A DNA stretch of 64,000 nucleotides from Adineta ricciae. Lineage: Eukaryota; Rotifera; Eurotatoria; Adinetida; Adinetidae. Where the stretch lies: NCBI GenBank assembly GCA_905250025.1, contig CAJNOJ010000365.1:1-64000 (forward strand). Reading direction: 5' to 3'. A model generated the notes under the pieces. The model searched no databases. It had not been told where the DNA came from and saw nothing but the letters and a program-made list of their open reading frames with translations. The position numbers and the translations under genes were made by a program. Shown one piece after another: positions 11,203 through 23,296 of the stretch; the stretch's first letter is position 1; the number at the start of each line of letters is the position of its first letter.

Positions 11203-12627
11203 TATGGCAACGCTTACAAACAATGATCCTCATGAAATCCAGATAGATAGTAAAGAATCAGAAGGTGAACTATTACCAAAAGAACAATCTGTAACTCGGA
11301 ACTGGAGTAAGACTGCTTTCGAGCCGCATCTCTTCCGTTTCGACGAATAAGACGTTGGAATTTCATCAAACGCAATCACTATGAAGAGTGATGTCCACTT
11401 GATTTTTTCGAATTAATGTTTGACGAAGAATTAATTGATGTAATTGTTGAAAAAACGAATAAGTACCAGGTGCTTTCTACTAATGATATGACACATGATA
11501 TAGCTTCGCATTAAGCAAAGTGGATACTGTCAAATCGCTCGGACATGTAGTTTTCTTTCTACAATCATACTAATATCTGTAACCAACAAGAATGAGATTC
11601 ATGACTACTGGTCAACTGATCCAATGATGGCCACACCTATGTTTGAACAAATATTTTCCAGAGACAGATTTCCTATGCTTTTAAAATACTTGCATTTCAA
11701 CGATAGCTCGAATCAGGTGGTTGGTGATAGATTGCATAAAATAAAACCATACAAAAGATTTTTGTATAGACGAATCAGTTGTTTTGTAGAAGGGCCGTCT
11801 AATCTTCAGACAATATATACCAACTAAATGTCATCTGTGGCTGACAAACAGGAGTAGTGTTGGGTTTTATTGTGTACACTGGATCTTCTACGGAAGTCAA
11901 GCTAGATCAAAACTTAGGAAAATCTGGTTCTGTAATAATCACTTTGATGGAACCGCATTTGAACGAAGGATATTCACTTTTTATCGATAACCGGTATGCA
12001 ATCCCTTGTCTATTTGACTTAGAATGTCGCTCGCTTGCCCCTGTGTCTCCCTCCGGAAAGCCGAGCCTATATATATTGAACCACCAAGGAAAAAACCAAC
12101 ACACAACAAGATATAGGATAAATCCCATCTATACATATATCAACCCTCATATAGAAAGGACGACAAGAAAGAACGAATGAAAGCAGAGAATGAAAGAAAA
12201 GGACATGGAAATGTCTAGATAACATATATCCTAACAATTTGAAAAACTACATTATCTGAAAACTGCTTTGGTCTAGTCAAGTTCAGTAAATTGACAAAGG
12301 GTGATTTTGACTATGACAACAGTAACACCCTAATGATTTTGAAATGGCAAGATGAACGAAAAGTCGTTATATTGTCTACAATTCATAAACTAAGGATGAT
12401 ATCAATACGAAAAGTGATTGAAAATCCGGTGTGTATCATTTATTACAACGAAAATATGGGCTCAATTGATAAAACTGACATGCAAATCAGTTTTGTAGAA
12501 TCGTTCGAGAAACCGTCGAGTGGTACAAGAAACGTTTTTTTTCACCTTCTGAATATATTAACATTGGACGCATATATACTATTCAAAGTCAAGTATAAAA
12601 CAATTATTCAGTTTGGCGATTTTTGGA
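11203..12627 (+). mobile_element. piggyBac-type transposase remnant, version A
   Basis: Fragments of a DDE_Tnp_1_7 transposase appear in order. These are an acidic N-terminal piece from 11203, the DRFPMLLKYLHFNDSS block near 11668-11715, the FIDNRYAIPCLF block near 11977-12015 that normally carries a catalytic Asp, and the YYNENMGSIDKTDM block near 12440-12480. Several stops and frame changes between blocks show it is dead. A solo LTR sits in it at 12018-12236. The sequence stops at the N at 12628, and its continuation is found at 23618-24123. No piggyBac end repeat or TTAA duplication is visible at the left. Confidence 0.8.
12018..12236 (-). mobile_element. Solo LTR (Ty3/gypsy, same family as 17551-23515) in piggyBac
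   Basis: This 219-bp copy matches the LTR at 23297-23515 with a few differences. Direct repeats ATTTGA at 12012-12017 and 12237-12242 flank it. The version at about 17155-17170 has one uninterrupted ATTTGA, the empty site. A solo LTR is the usual product of recombination between two LTRs. It is older than the full element by its extra substitutions. Confidence 0.92.
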
Positions 12628-12628
12628 N
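12628..12628. other. Contig joint (single N), chimeric
   Basis: piggyBac sequence ends and zinc-ribbon sequence begins here. The next bases match 7229 onward, so the two sides are unlikely to be neighbours in the genome. Confidence 0.85.
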
Positions 12629-13113
12629 ATTACTCCTCAAATGGATATCAGCAGAATCTATTAACTAATTGCTATTCGTGTAAACAATCATTCTACCATC
12701 TGAACTGCTCTAATTGTGGCAATGCTGAGTACTTCAAACAAGAGTATAGTTATGGATCTCGTGATAAATGTTCGTCGTGTGATATAACATCACAATATGT
12801 CAAATGTTTTCATTGTAATTCTATGAACTCGTGGCAGTGCAGTACGGCAAAATATGTGTATGGCCACGGACAGATTGTGACATGTAATCAGTGCAATCAA
12901 AAATACCAACATTTGCAGTGTCCACATTGCAGCTCGACAAACTATTTCTCCACTTGTGATTACAATGAAGGAAATACTGTGCGATGTTCTGGATGTCAAC
13001 AATTGTATCAACACAAACAATGTACGTCGTGTAATGCGCCGAATTGTTTTCCTAATGCTGACTATAATTCTTCAGAATCATATATGTGTGCAGAATGTGA
13101 TGCAACTATTTGA
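12629..13113 (+). CDS. Zinc-ribbon array, 3' end of second ART-type gene version (partial)
   Basis: This matches the last five repeats of the gene at 5003-7935 with few amino-acid changes, for example Cys for Tyr in APNCFPNADY. It ends at the same stop codon context. The 5' part, including the ART domain, is missing because of the joint at 12628; the likely upstream partner is the shared contig that ends at 7408. Four Cys per repeat are kept, so it does not look decayed. Confidence 0.8.
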
Positions 13114-13271
13114 TACGGTTATGAGAAATGACCTGTGTTCAGTTTTCTTAGTCTCATCGTTTATTTAGATAAAATAAAACTCAATTGACACTTTAGTTAC
13201 CATAGGCTGGCGAGATTCATTTATTGAATTTAAAAGATTAAATAAATGAAAAGAAGAACTTATTGCAATAT

Positions 13272-14302
13272 CTAGTGAGATGAATTTCTTTGCAAAACTT
13301 GTCCAATATATCGACGATAGAAAAAATGAATTCTTTCGTAAAAAGTTTGACGAAAGAATTGGCTTATGATCATTGAGGTATAGAATGATGTCGCATAATT
13401 GAAAAAGTACAAAGAACCGCCAACTCTTTCGGCGAATGCTTGTGCAGCTTTTTGATCAGCTGTCGGAGGAATGATGACAAAAACAATGGCGCGATAACTA
13501 GCCGAACCGAAACGCAAGCTTGAAGACACTATGCTGACGAACACCTGTATGACGATAATCTAAAATTTTTCAAATGTATACTCGTTCAGGGAGAAAATGA
13601 TCATACCTGAATGAGCTTCAACTCGAGCGTTCTTTGACGATTTGACACACGATTGTCTTTGATTGCCGGAGCCACACGTCGACGTGATTTTCTCAAAGCA
13701 AATATCGTCAGCACAGAAAAGATAAACATTAAGGTATGTGGAGTAAGTATTACAACAATGATCAAATATCCTCCGTAAATATATGTATAGACACTTTCTG
13801 GTTGAATTTGACAAACGTTTCGAAAAATACCAAAGAGGATAGGTATATGTATTGCCATTAAAAGCGTAATTACTAGTGTTCCTATTGCCAATCGATTCAC
13901 CACTTTAGTTTGATTCCATGCTCGTATTCTGCCATTATCGGATGTCGATAAATACCGATCAAAAGCTGCTAACATCATGTAATTAGATGCGAGTGCAGGT
14001 AATGCTATCGCAACATAATACCGAAATTTGCAAAATGCAGCTGATCGGTTTTGTAGGTTACTTCCCGAACGATCGTAAAAGACACGCAGTTGAATACAAA
14101 CGAGAATAGTAGTCAGTTGAGATAATGCAGTGCAGAGTAAATAGGTCGTAGCTGAAGATTTACGTAGCCGTCGACCGGTGAATACAAGTAGATTACCGAT
14201 ACAACCGATTATTCCAAAGATAAAAGTCATTGCATCGATATATAATGCAATATCAAGACCAATTTGTCCCAATCTTTCTGCATAGCTGGTGCTATTTGAC
14301 AT
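13272..14302 (-). CDS. Rhodopsin-family GPCR, version B
   Basis: Exons 13607-14302 and 13272-13544 use the same splice sites and phase as version A and also give 322 aa. Roughly 20 amino-acid differences are spread over the protein, for example AMTFIFGIIG against IITFIFGITG in TM1. The FDRY motif, TM pattern and N-terminal glycosylation site are kept. The excess of conservative changes suggests that both versions are or were under selection. They may be alleles or recent duplicates; ligand unknown. Confidence 0.85.
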
Positions 14303-16347
14303 CTATACTGCTTGTTTCTCTTGTTTTTATGCTGTGTGAGATGGATAAAACTGAGCAGTGCACTGAATGCATTCGCTCCTTATATTTATTATTATATAGA
14401 AAAAGGTCATTTATTCCTGGTCTAATTAATTCTCGTTTCTTTTTTATGTTGATATCAAATATGCGCAGCGATGCAACAAAAGTTCGATTATGACAAAGAA
14501 ATTTTTCAGCCAAGGCTCATCAGGTACCTCATTTGCACTAAAAATGCATCCTATTTTTATGTTTGTTCTAACTTATCTTTAACGATACTATCGCTCGTAT
14601 TCATTTTTTTTCCTTTTTTTATCGTCTAAATGTGCACTTATTTATCTGAGGCTCGTAACCGATGAGATTTTTAGTGGAGGGCTTCTTCCATCGGTAGATA
14701 CCCTGTACATGTCAATGGAAAAAAATCCTATCGTATGGTCAACATCTGTAACAAAAGCCTTGCTTCGATAATTCTAGGAAAAGAAAAGAATTGTTCGTCC
14801 ACATGTGGATTATTTTCTGCTTTGATGCCGTTTTAGAAGTAATTCAAATGCAACCGGTTGTATCAATCAGCGCATTAGTCCGTCCTAGATTAGCTGATAA
14901 CTAAATGCGCTATGGGAACAGATAAGGAAATCGAGCTAAAAGGGCAAATTTCGATTCAAAATTACAAATCATGTGCGTGTTTATGTTGATTCCTTGTGGA
15001 TTTTAATGGGTATCACGCGATCTCAATGGTGAACGAAATCACTTTGCAAAAGAGATTGCTGATGAGTACCAAGTAGATGTCATCTTTCGATCGGCATTAC
15101 CTCAAGGAGCCTTATTACCGAAGAATTCAACAAATTCCTTTATAACATTGCCGTCATACGGAATTGGAAAAACTGTATCACGGTGTTCACACCATCGATC
15201 GCTATCGACTGAGAAATATTTTTCTGTCTTGACATTAGATAAGGAAATCAGTAGCTACGTTGAAACATTCGTCTCAAGAACGCAAACAAATATGCGCAAT
15301 TACTTCTATCTTTTTCCGTTATGGCATTCGTCAAAATCTATTAGTGTCTTACTCAATACTTGAACATATATACAAATGCGAGACACTGACAGCAGAATGG
15401 GCAGGTATTCTGGGTATGCAGTTCAATGGAAGAAGCAATTGATCATCACTTGAGCTGATTACGTTCTCGACATGATAAACAAAAAGGCATTGTTTGAGGA
15501 CTGTCAATCACAATCGGACTTTCCAACACTCGTTAATTATGCGGATGAAACCGTTGTTGCCTATAACGATCGGATCGAAACATCACAAATGCATCATTTT
15601 TTATGACAACTAATTACACAAATGAACGCTCATGCATAACGTGTTAAAGTATGTTTTCGAGCAACTATGAAGAATGTCATTCATGCTTTTCAAGAAGTAG
15701 ACAACCATTCGATGAAATACTGATTGATTTTCTAAATTATAAGTTGTAATTCGAATTCTTTTTGATGTAGAAAACAACTTCTTCGCATGCTTCTATGCCC
15801 GCACTTCGCTATGATTCGAGAGCGGTTTATTTTTTCAGAGGATCGAAGTTTTGGATGCCATTCTTAAACGCAAATAATCTAGTACATATGTGGTTTGAGT
15901 AAAGTTTAAAAAGCAAAGAGCTGCAGCTAATTCAGCTTTGTGGATACATACTTTGAACGTTATTCATTTTTCTTGCAGCAGTGGACAACTCAAATAAACT
16001 CTATCAAATCATTTCATATGGTTGGAGTGAACCGTCGACTGAAGGAGAGATATGGTCTCAATTAACTCTTTGGGGTCGGAACACACGTATATGCGTGTTG
16101 AAGCTTTACACATATCATCGTGATTATAATATTATTTAGGCGTCATCTAAAAGATTTCTCTCTTGTTTTCCTATCTTGGCAACATTATTGTGTCATCATT
16201 TCGTATAGCTATGTGTGTATTGTGTTTCCTCTCTCTTGCGTTCTGACACGCCTACTTCTCGCATCCACCTAGTTCTAGTGTATTCTGATGTACTATTTTT
16301 CCTTTTCGCTCTCAATGCGTTCTCTCTTATAAGCTTTTTTGCTGAAT
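14303..16347. other. Non-coding stretch, matches 9065-11202
   Basis: No intact gene is visible. It carries the second version of the unidentified coding remnant and AT-rich sequence leading to the piggyBac remnant. Confidence 0.4.
14470..15442 (+). pseudogene. Unidentified decayed coding sequence, version B
   Basis: This is the counterpart of 9273-10268, with the same EYQVDVIFRS-like and SYSILEHIYKC peptides in several frames. The peptide around 15148-15360 is longer here than in version A. Family unknown. Confidence 0.3.
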
Positions 16348-17549
16348 ATGATAACGCTTACAAATAATGATTCTCATAAATCCAGGTGGATAGTAAAGAC
16401 TCAGAAGATGAACTATAGTACCAAAAGAACAATCTGTAAATCGGAACTGGAGTAAGACTGTTTTCGAGCCGCATCTCTTCCGCTTCGACGAATAAGACGC
16501 TGGAATTTCATCAAACGCAATCACTATAAAGAGTGATGTCTACTTGATTTTTTTTTTAATTAATGTTTGACGAAGAATTAATTAATGTAATTGTTGAAAA
16601 AACGAACAAGTACCAGGTGTTTTCTATCAATGATATGACACATGGTATAGCTTCGCATTAAGCAAAGTGGATACCGTCAAATCGCTCGGACATGTAGTTC
16701 TCTTTCTACAATCATGTTGATATCTGTAACCAACAAGAATGAGATTCATGACTACTGGTCAACTGATCCAATGATGGCCACACCTATGTTTGAACAAATA
16801 TTTTCCAGAGACATATTTCCTATGCTTTTAAAATACTTGCATTTCAACGATAGCTCAAATCAAGTGGATGGTGATAGATTGCATAAAATAAAACCATACA
16901 AAAGTTTTTTGTATAGACGAATCAGTTGTTTTTTAGAAGGGCCGTCTAATCTTCAGACAATATATACCAACTAAGCGTCATCTGTGGCTGACAAACAGGA
17001 GTAGTGTTGGGTTTTATTGTGTACACTGGATCTTCTACGGATGTCAAGCTAGATCGAAACTTAGGAAAATCTGGTTCTGTAATAATCATTTTGATGGAAC
17101 CGCATTTGAACGAAGGATATTCACTTTTTATCGATAACCGGTATGCAATCCCTTGTCTATTTGAAAAACTACATTATCTGAAAGCTGCCTCGGTCTAGTC
17201 AAGTTTAGTAAATTGACAAAGGGTGATTTTGACTATGACAACATCAACACTCTAATGATTTTGAAATGGCAAGATGAACGAAAAGTCGTTATATTGTCTA
17301 CAATTCATAAACTAAGGATGATATCAACACGAAAAGTGATTGAAAATCCGGTGTGTATCATTTATTACAACGAAAATATGGGCTCAATTGATAAAACTGA
17401 CATGCAAATCAGTTTTGTAGAATCGTTCGAGAAACCGTCGAGTGGTACAAGAAACGTTTTTTTTCACCTTCTGAATATATTAACATTGGACGCATATATA
17501 CTATTCAAAGTCAAGTATAAAACAATTATTCAGTTTGGCGATTTTTGGA
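16348..17549 (+). mobile_element. piggyBac-type transposase remnant, version B
   Basis: The same blocks as version A occur in order, without the solo LTR, so the junction FIDNRYAIPCLFEKLHYL is uninterrupted near 17130-17180. Internal stops and frame changes remain. It ends at the N at 17550 on the same 221 bases as version A. Confidence 0.8.
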
Positions 17550-17550
17550 N
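17550..17550. other. Contig joint (single N), chimeric
   Basis: piggyBac sequence is joined to the middle of an LTR. The last 221 bases before it (17329-17549) recur as 23618-23838, after the next N. Confidence 0.9.
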
Positions 17551-17670
17551 GATAAATCCCATCTATACATATATCAACCGTCATATAGAAAGGACGACAA
17601 GAAAGAACGAATGAAAGCAGAGAATGAAAGAAAAGGACATGGAAATGTCCAGATAACATATATCCTAACA
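17551..17670 (-). repeat. 3' LTR of the gypsy element (partial)
   Basis: 120 bp, apparently identical to 23396-23515; the rest is lost at the N at 17550. A purine-rich tract (minus strand AAGGAAGGAGG) lies next to it. Confidence 0.9.
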
Positions 17671-18001
17671 CCTCCTTCCTTACGTCAGATGAGCGCAACA
17701 TCTGCTCATCGACAAAATTCTCCAAGTGAAAAATAAAACTGAAATATAATAAAATGATCATAAAAACGAATGAGAAGAAAAATATACAGAAAGATATCAA
17801 GTAGAAAGAAAGAGGTCACGTATTCGTCCAACTTCGATGATCATTGGTCATTGATATGGAAAATTGTATAACCATGACCATAATATCTAGAAACCATAAC
17901 TGCCACCTGTAAACAATGATTTCACCTATCTCTATCGAAAATAACCCGATGACTAGAGTAGTAGCGACGGGGATGAATTAATAACGGTTAACATACTGCG
18001 T

Positions 18002-19365
18002 TTAATCACGATCATAGAATGGAATAAGGTTGTTGAGATGTTCCCATTGACGATATCCCATTTCCGAATGTTCGATAAGATATTTGACTGGTGTGTCGCG
18101 TTCCAAAATAACGAAAGGTCCATGGTATCGTACATCGAATTTTGTTCGATTGTTGATTTGTTTTAACCAAACTAGATCACCAGGTTCATATGTGGGATTT
18201 CGACGGCCTTGATCATATCGTGTTTTGCTAGTATTCTGTTGTCGTTGAATATTCGATCTGGCAGATTGAATAGCAATTGATTTGAAACGAGTGGCTTTCT
18301 CCCAATAATCATGTGACTTCATTAGACGTACCACCGGTGGTGTAGATACGAACGGAGTTAACGGACGTCGATTGAATGCTAATTCATATGGAATAAATCG
18401 AGTGGTCGCATGAATTGTAGAGTTGTAAGCCCATACAACAGCCGATAAATAATTATCCCATTCAGTTAAATTGTCACGACAGTACTTTTTTAATTGGCCA
18501 CAGAACGTCGAATTAAATCTCTCCACCTGCCCATTGGACATTGGATGGTATGGAATTGAAAATACTTGTTGACAACCAGTAAGATTTGTAATTGCTGATA
18601 AAAGTTCGTTGCGAAAATGGGTTCCCTGATCCGATTGAAGATAACGAATAGAACCATGTTTGAGAATAATATCTTCTAATAACATTTCAGCTGCAGCTGC
18701 ACCAGTGGCTGATGGAACAGCACGAGCAAACACAAATTTGGATAAGCGATCAGTAATAATTAGCACATATAAATTTCCAGCTGATGAACGGACCGGTGCC
18801 TTCCAAAAGTCCATTTGCATTATTTCAAAAACTCCATCAGGAGGTGGTTCACATTGGAGAAGTCCAGGTGGTTTCTGTCGTTGTACATTGAATTGTGTGC
18901 AAGCAGTACATGAACGAATATATTTCTTGATATGCTCATACATCCGAGGAAAAAAGAATTGCTCTCGAACTTTGTGAAATGTTCGAGTTATACCCAAGTG
19001 ACCACTCATTGGGTGGTCATGATATAAATATAGAACATCGGAGATCAAAGATGTTGGCAACCATGGTACTTGCACTACCGAGCCACCAGTTCGGTGAATT
19101 CTCTTGTATAAAACTCCATCGTCGACCACTTCATGCGGATAGTGATCAGGTTGTATTAGAACAGATTTCATTCGATCAGATATTGTAATATCTTTCGTTT
19201 GCTCAATTCGAATACGATCAATATTCATATCCACGATTGGGTGTTGATTTTTATTGAGATTGTCAGGAGATAGAGAAGTAGATGTTGATTGCGTTACTAA
19301 CTTTGGAGATTGTTGCATCGCTTTTGACTTTGATCGAGTGATGACATTCAATTGTGTTCCTTGAG
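18002..19365 (-). CDS. Gypsy integrase region
   Basis: This part of pol has an H2C2 zinc-binding module (HPMSGHLGITRTFHKV followed by C-x2-C) and a DDE core with the blocks MQMDFWKAP, SDQGTHF and NGQVERFNST. A C-terminal GPY/F-like module (LVWLKQ ... YHGPFVIL) follows. Integrases of this group insert the cDNA copy into host DNA. It lies downstream of the RNase H region and is separated from it by a solo LTR. Confidence 0.9.
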
Positions 19366-19370
19366 GTGTT

Positions 19371-19651
19371 TGTCATGGGCAATTACCAAGCTAGTATCAT
19401 AAGGAATTGTCCTACATATCTTCTTGCGTTCTGCACATATATATGTTTATTTCGTTCTACATGACGTCATGTCATATGTTCATCATATGTGCTCTTGCGT
19501 TCCTTACGTCACTTTTGTTTCCCTGTATCGTTGGTATTTTCTAAGTCTAGTAACTCTATATAAACTTGATATGTTTTGGTAGAAGGGCGTTCAGTTGTGT
19601 AACTATTTCTGTTTTACAATAAACATCATTTAAGTTAAAACGGATCTAACA
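19371..19651 (+). mobile_element. Solo LTR of an unrelated family nested in the gypsy element
   Basis: 281 bp starting TGTCATGGGC and ending GGATCTAACA, flanked by the 5-bp direct repeat GTGTT at 19366-19370 and 19652-19656. A TATA-like TATATAAAC near 19557 and AATAAA near 19619 suggest plus orientation, opposite to the host element. Its sequence is unlike the host element's own LTR. Confidence 0.88.
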
Positions 19652-19656
19652 GTGTT

Positions 19657-21932
19657 GTACTCAATGTTGGAGCAACCACACGAGTATGACGAGAATGTAC
19701 ATCGTCGTCAATGTCACCTTCTTCATACGGAAATCGAGATAATAGATCAGCATCACAATTACATTGACCACGTTTGTAAGTAATTTTCGTGATGTGATAT
19801 TCTGATAATTCCACTTGCCATCGATCGATGCGTGAATTATTAAATTTCTTCCTATTAAAACTACAAAGCGGACAGTGATCGGTTTCGATCTCGATCGATC
19901 GGCCCCACAGGTATTCTTTCAATTTCTGGATGCACCAAACTAACGCTAAACATTCACGTTCTGTGGTTGAATAGTTCCTTTGAGCCCGGTTAAATTTCTT
20001 CGAAACATACTTGATGACTTTTAGCCCTTGAGATGTTTTCTGACGCAATACACCACCCATTCCTTCCCCAGAAGCATCTGTTGATAAAATGAATTGTCCA
20101 TCATCTTCTGGAAAATTCAAGAATATTGGTGGTTTTGTGAGTCGTTCCTTCAATTCGATAAAAGCGTTGTTCATTGCAGGAGTCCAACCCTTCCAAACAG
20201 CATTTTTCTTTGTATACGGAAATAATGGTGCTGCTAATTTAGAAAAATTTTCTATATGATCGCGGTAGTAATTAGCTGATTGTACGAAAGAGTGAACTTG
20301 TTTCGGTGTGTTCGGAATTGGAATTTGTAAGATTGCATCGATATTTGCTTGTAATGGACGTATACCTTGACCATTGATAGTGTGTCCTAGATAATCAATC
20401 TCAGATTTGACAAATGAACATTTCTGAGGATTTAATTGAAGTTGAGCTGTTGTTAGGATTGATAAAATCTCATCTAAGTGTCGAATATGATCACAAAAAG
20501 TACGAGAGAAAATGATCACATCGTCAAGATATACCAATGTGTAATCCCATCGCGAATTGACTAGTAGTTCATACATCAAACGTTGGAAATTCGCTGGAGA
20601 GTTTGTTAATCCTTGAGGCATCACATTAAAACGAAATGTTCCATGTGTTGTGATGAAAGTTGTTTTGTCTTTGTCATCTGGATGAATGCGGATCTGATGA
20701 TATCCAGATTTTAAGTCCATCTTCGTAAAATAATTGTTGCCGTTTAACCGATTTAGTGTATCATCTATACGTGGTAGCGGATAGCAATCCCGCTCTGTGA
20801 TATTATTCAATGAACGATAGTCAATTACAAAGCGATAACTACCATCTTTTTTCTTTACCAAGATGACCGGTGAAGACCAGCTAGCATACGATTTTTCAAT
20901 TTGACCATACTTCAACATATCGTTGATGGTTTCCGTGAGATGTTTTTGCTTGATTGGATCGGTGCGGTAGATACGCGAATGCACAGGAAGATGAGAACCG
21001 GTGTTGATCATCGGTGGAGCTGTAAGATTGGCGATTGTAGGCACCGGTGTATCGAACACACACTGATGCCGGACGAGTAACTCACGTAAAATATCTTTCT
21101 CCTCAGAATCTGGTAAATGATCCAGTAAATCACTGAAAACTTTTTCCATTGATAGCGAATTGCTAAGATTTGATGGTGGTGAATGTTTAGGTGTTGTTGA
21201 ATTAATTGTCGATGACGGATGTATACTATGACATTCGATATCCACTGGTGGAATCGTAAATGTACCAATCGTAGTATTGATTGGGATGCGACATATTTTA
21301 TTAGTAGGATTAATGACTGTTGTATAAGTTCGATGATTATCAATTGATAGAAGTGCATTTGGTATGGCGATAAGACTTTTTGATTGAAGGTTTTGGTTCG
21401 GATGAAAGATGATGTGAGGAGATGACGAAACTGGTGATCGTAGTTCAACAATTCGCTCATGTTGCGGTGGAATAATAATTGCTATGGTTGACTTAAGAGG
21501 AAACTGATGTTGATTGATTTTCTGATCCATTGGAATTGTGACCCATGATTCAGCAGTACGAATTATCACTCGTTGTGTTGACTGACAAATATCCACCGAA
21601 TATTTTCGTAACCAATCTTGTCCCAAAATACAAGGTTGAGACAAGGATTTTGAGATGAAGACGGATATAGGCGTGGTAATGTGATTAATGTTCAAGTTGA
21701 TGTGTGCAATACCAGTAATGTTGATGTCGGTATTGCCATCTGCTAAAGTGAAACGTTGTTTTATTCTTGTAATAGAAATATGACGAAGACGACGAACAAT
21801 TGATTCATGGATAAAAGAATTTGTTGCACCTGTATCAAGAAGACATGTTAAATGGATATTATTTACGTAGCTTGAAATGAAAGTTAATGATGATGGGTTT
21901 GGTATTGATACAGAGATGTCACCATCCAACAT
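19657..21932 (-). CDS. Gypsy protease, reverse transcriptase and RNase H region
   Basis: In order: an aspartic protease (LLDTGATNSF), reverse transcriptase with MPQGLTNSPANFQR and the YLDDVIIFS active site, and RNase H with STDASGEGMGG and TDHCPL. It sits just downstream of gag with a few bases between, as in elements that express pol by frameshift or re-initiation. It belongs to the Ty3/gypsy group by domain order and RT motifs. Confidence 0.93.
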
Positions 21933-21937
21933 CTCCG

Positions 21938-23230
21938 TTATTGGTTTTTTTGTTGCTGAGAAATATATGATGATGACATTGTATTATTCTTCTGTGGACA
22001 TGTGCGAGCATAATGTCCCCATCCTCGACACTGATAACATTGAATATCTTTCATATTTGTAGATTTGTTCGATCGTGCTGATGATCTCGAATTTTGGAAT
22101 TGTTGAAAATTTGTATTCGATGGAACTGGCGGAGAATTATTATTTTGATACTGATAATGAGAATCGAATGAACTTGGTTGTTCACTAGCCGGATAATAAT
22201 TGTACGAATCATATACCGGTTGGTAATCGTAATAATGATGAGAAGATGTGTAAGAGCCTTGGTCCTTTGAAACTTGACGTATTTCCATCAGCTTCTGTAT
22301 ATTTTCCAATTGTTGAACTTTATTCAAAAATTCTTTTGGTGTTGAATATTCGTTCTTAATCGCTTCTTGATACAAGGATAATCGTAGTCCTAAAATAAGT
22401 TTACGAACCTTTTGTTTGTCCGACATCGTTGGGTCACATTTGTTGCATAGTTCCACCATATCATAATAATATTTCATGACGGGTTCGTTCGGGAGTTGTT
22501 TTCGTTGATTCATTTGCTCCTCCAATAGATATTCATTCTTTTCACCAAATTGTTCGATGAACAATTGCTTAAAGCACGACCAATTATCAACAAATGATTT
22601 AGTTTCTGTCCACCATCGGTATGCATTCGTTTTCAAAAATGCTGGAGCGTATTGAAGACACAGTTCATCCTTATCACCAGGTAAACGAATAATGTCGAAG
22701 AAATGATTTATGCTAGCAAGCCATTTGTTCGCATCATCTTCAGGATTTCCTGAGAAAGACTTCACAAATTCTTTCATTTGTTGCAATGGATCAATGTTGA
22801 TAACATATTGGATTGATGGAATAGCGGAGTTATTGGTAACCAATTGTCGTGGGGTATTTATTGAATTCAATGCACTTGCTCGAATATTAGTATCTTCGCT
22901 TAATAGCTGAGGAATCGAAATCGTATTAACTCGATTGGTTTCGTTTTGTAAAAGTTGTTCATCTTCTGGTGGAAACCGTATCGATGATTGTCGTAAAGAC
23001 TGAATTGATGGTGATTGTTTTGGTATAATACTTGCTTTTTGTGATTCTTGTTCTGGACGAGAATGTAAATCAAATTCCTGTACAAAATCATGTGAAGAAT
23101 TTTCCGTTTTTGTGGAAGAACTGGCCGTTAACGAGAGATTATCATGTTGATTGTTCGACGACATGACTACAGATGGTTGACTTCTCTGATTCGACGCACT
23201 TTTGGAGCGTGTAGGGTATTGATGAGCCAT
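21938..23230 (-). CDS. Gypsy Gag polyprotein
   Basis: The frame is 430 aa. A capsid-like region (KWLASINHFFDIIRLPGD, RWWTETKSF) occupies about residues 160-310 and matches the retrotransposon Gag family. A single CCHC knuckle, CYQCRGWGHYARTC, lies near residue 400 for RNA binding. It is the first gene of the element, starting about 65 bp inside the 5' LTR. Confidence 0.9.
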   Translation of the reverse strand: MAHQYPTRSKSASNQRSQPSVVMSSNNQHDNLSLTASSSTKTENSSHDFVQEFDLHSRPEQESQKASIIPKQSPSIQSLRQSSIRFPPEDEQLLQNETNRVNTISIPQLLSEDTNIRASALNSINTPRQLVTNNSAIPSIQYVINIDPLQQMKEFVKSFSGNPEDDANKWLASINHFFDIIRLPGDKDELCLQYAPAFLKTNAYRWWTETKSFVDNWSCFKQLFIEQFGEKNEYLLEEQMNQRKQLPNEPVMKYYYDMVELCNKCDPTMSDKQKVRKLILGLRLSLYQEAIKNEYSTPKEFLNKVQQLENIQKLMEIRQVSKDQGSYTSSHHYYDYQPVYDSYNYYPASEQPSSFDSHYQYQNNNSPPVPSNTNFQQFQNSRSSARSNKSTNMKDIQCYQCRGWGHYARTCPQKNNTMSSSYISQQQKNQ

Positions 23231-23296
23231 CAGGTGTGATCAGTTGTTCAGTGTGAGGTGAGTCGTTCACGTCTTGATGATTTGGCCAGTGCACCA

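Larger units (their letters stand above)
7410..12627. repeat. Block version A (zinc ribbons, GPCR, decayed DNA, piggyBac)
   Basis: This block matches 12629-17549 end to end at high identity. It differs mainly by point changes, small indels and one solo LTR at 12018-12236. Its last 221 bases (12407-12627) are identical to 17329-17549 and 23618-23838. It may be an allelic or homologous copy rather than a true tandem duplication. Confidence 0.85.
12629..17549. repeat. Block version B (zinc ribbons, GPCR, decayed DNA, piggyBac)
   Basis: Second version of 7410-12627, without the solo LTR. Both versions start within the same zinc-ribbon repeat and end on the same 221 bases. Confidence 0.85.

Noticed and set aside
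17671-18001. Possible envelope gene of the gypsy element
   Set aside because: The space between integrase and the 3' LTR is only about 330 bp and shows no signal peptide or membrane segment.
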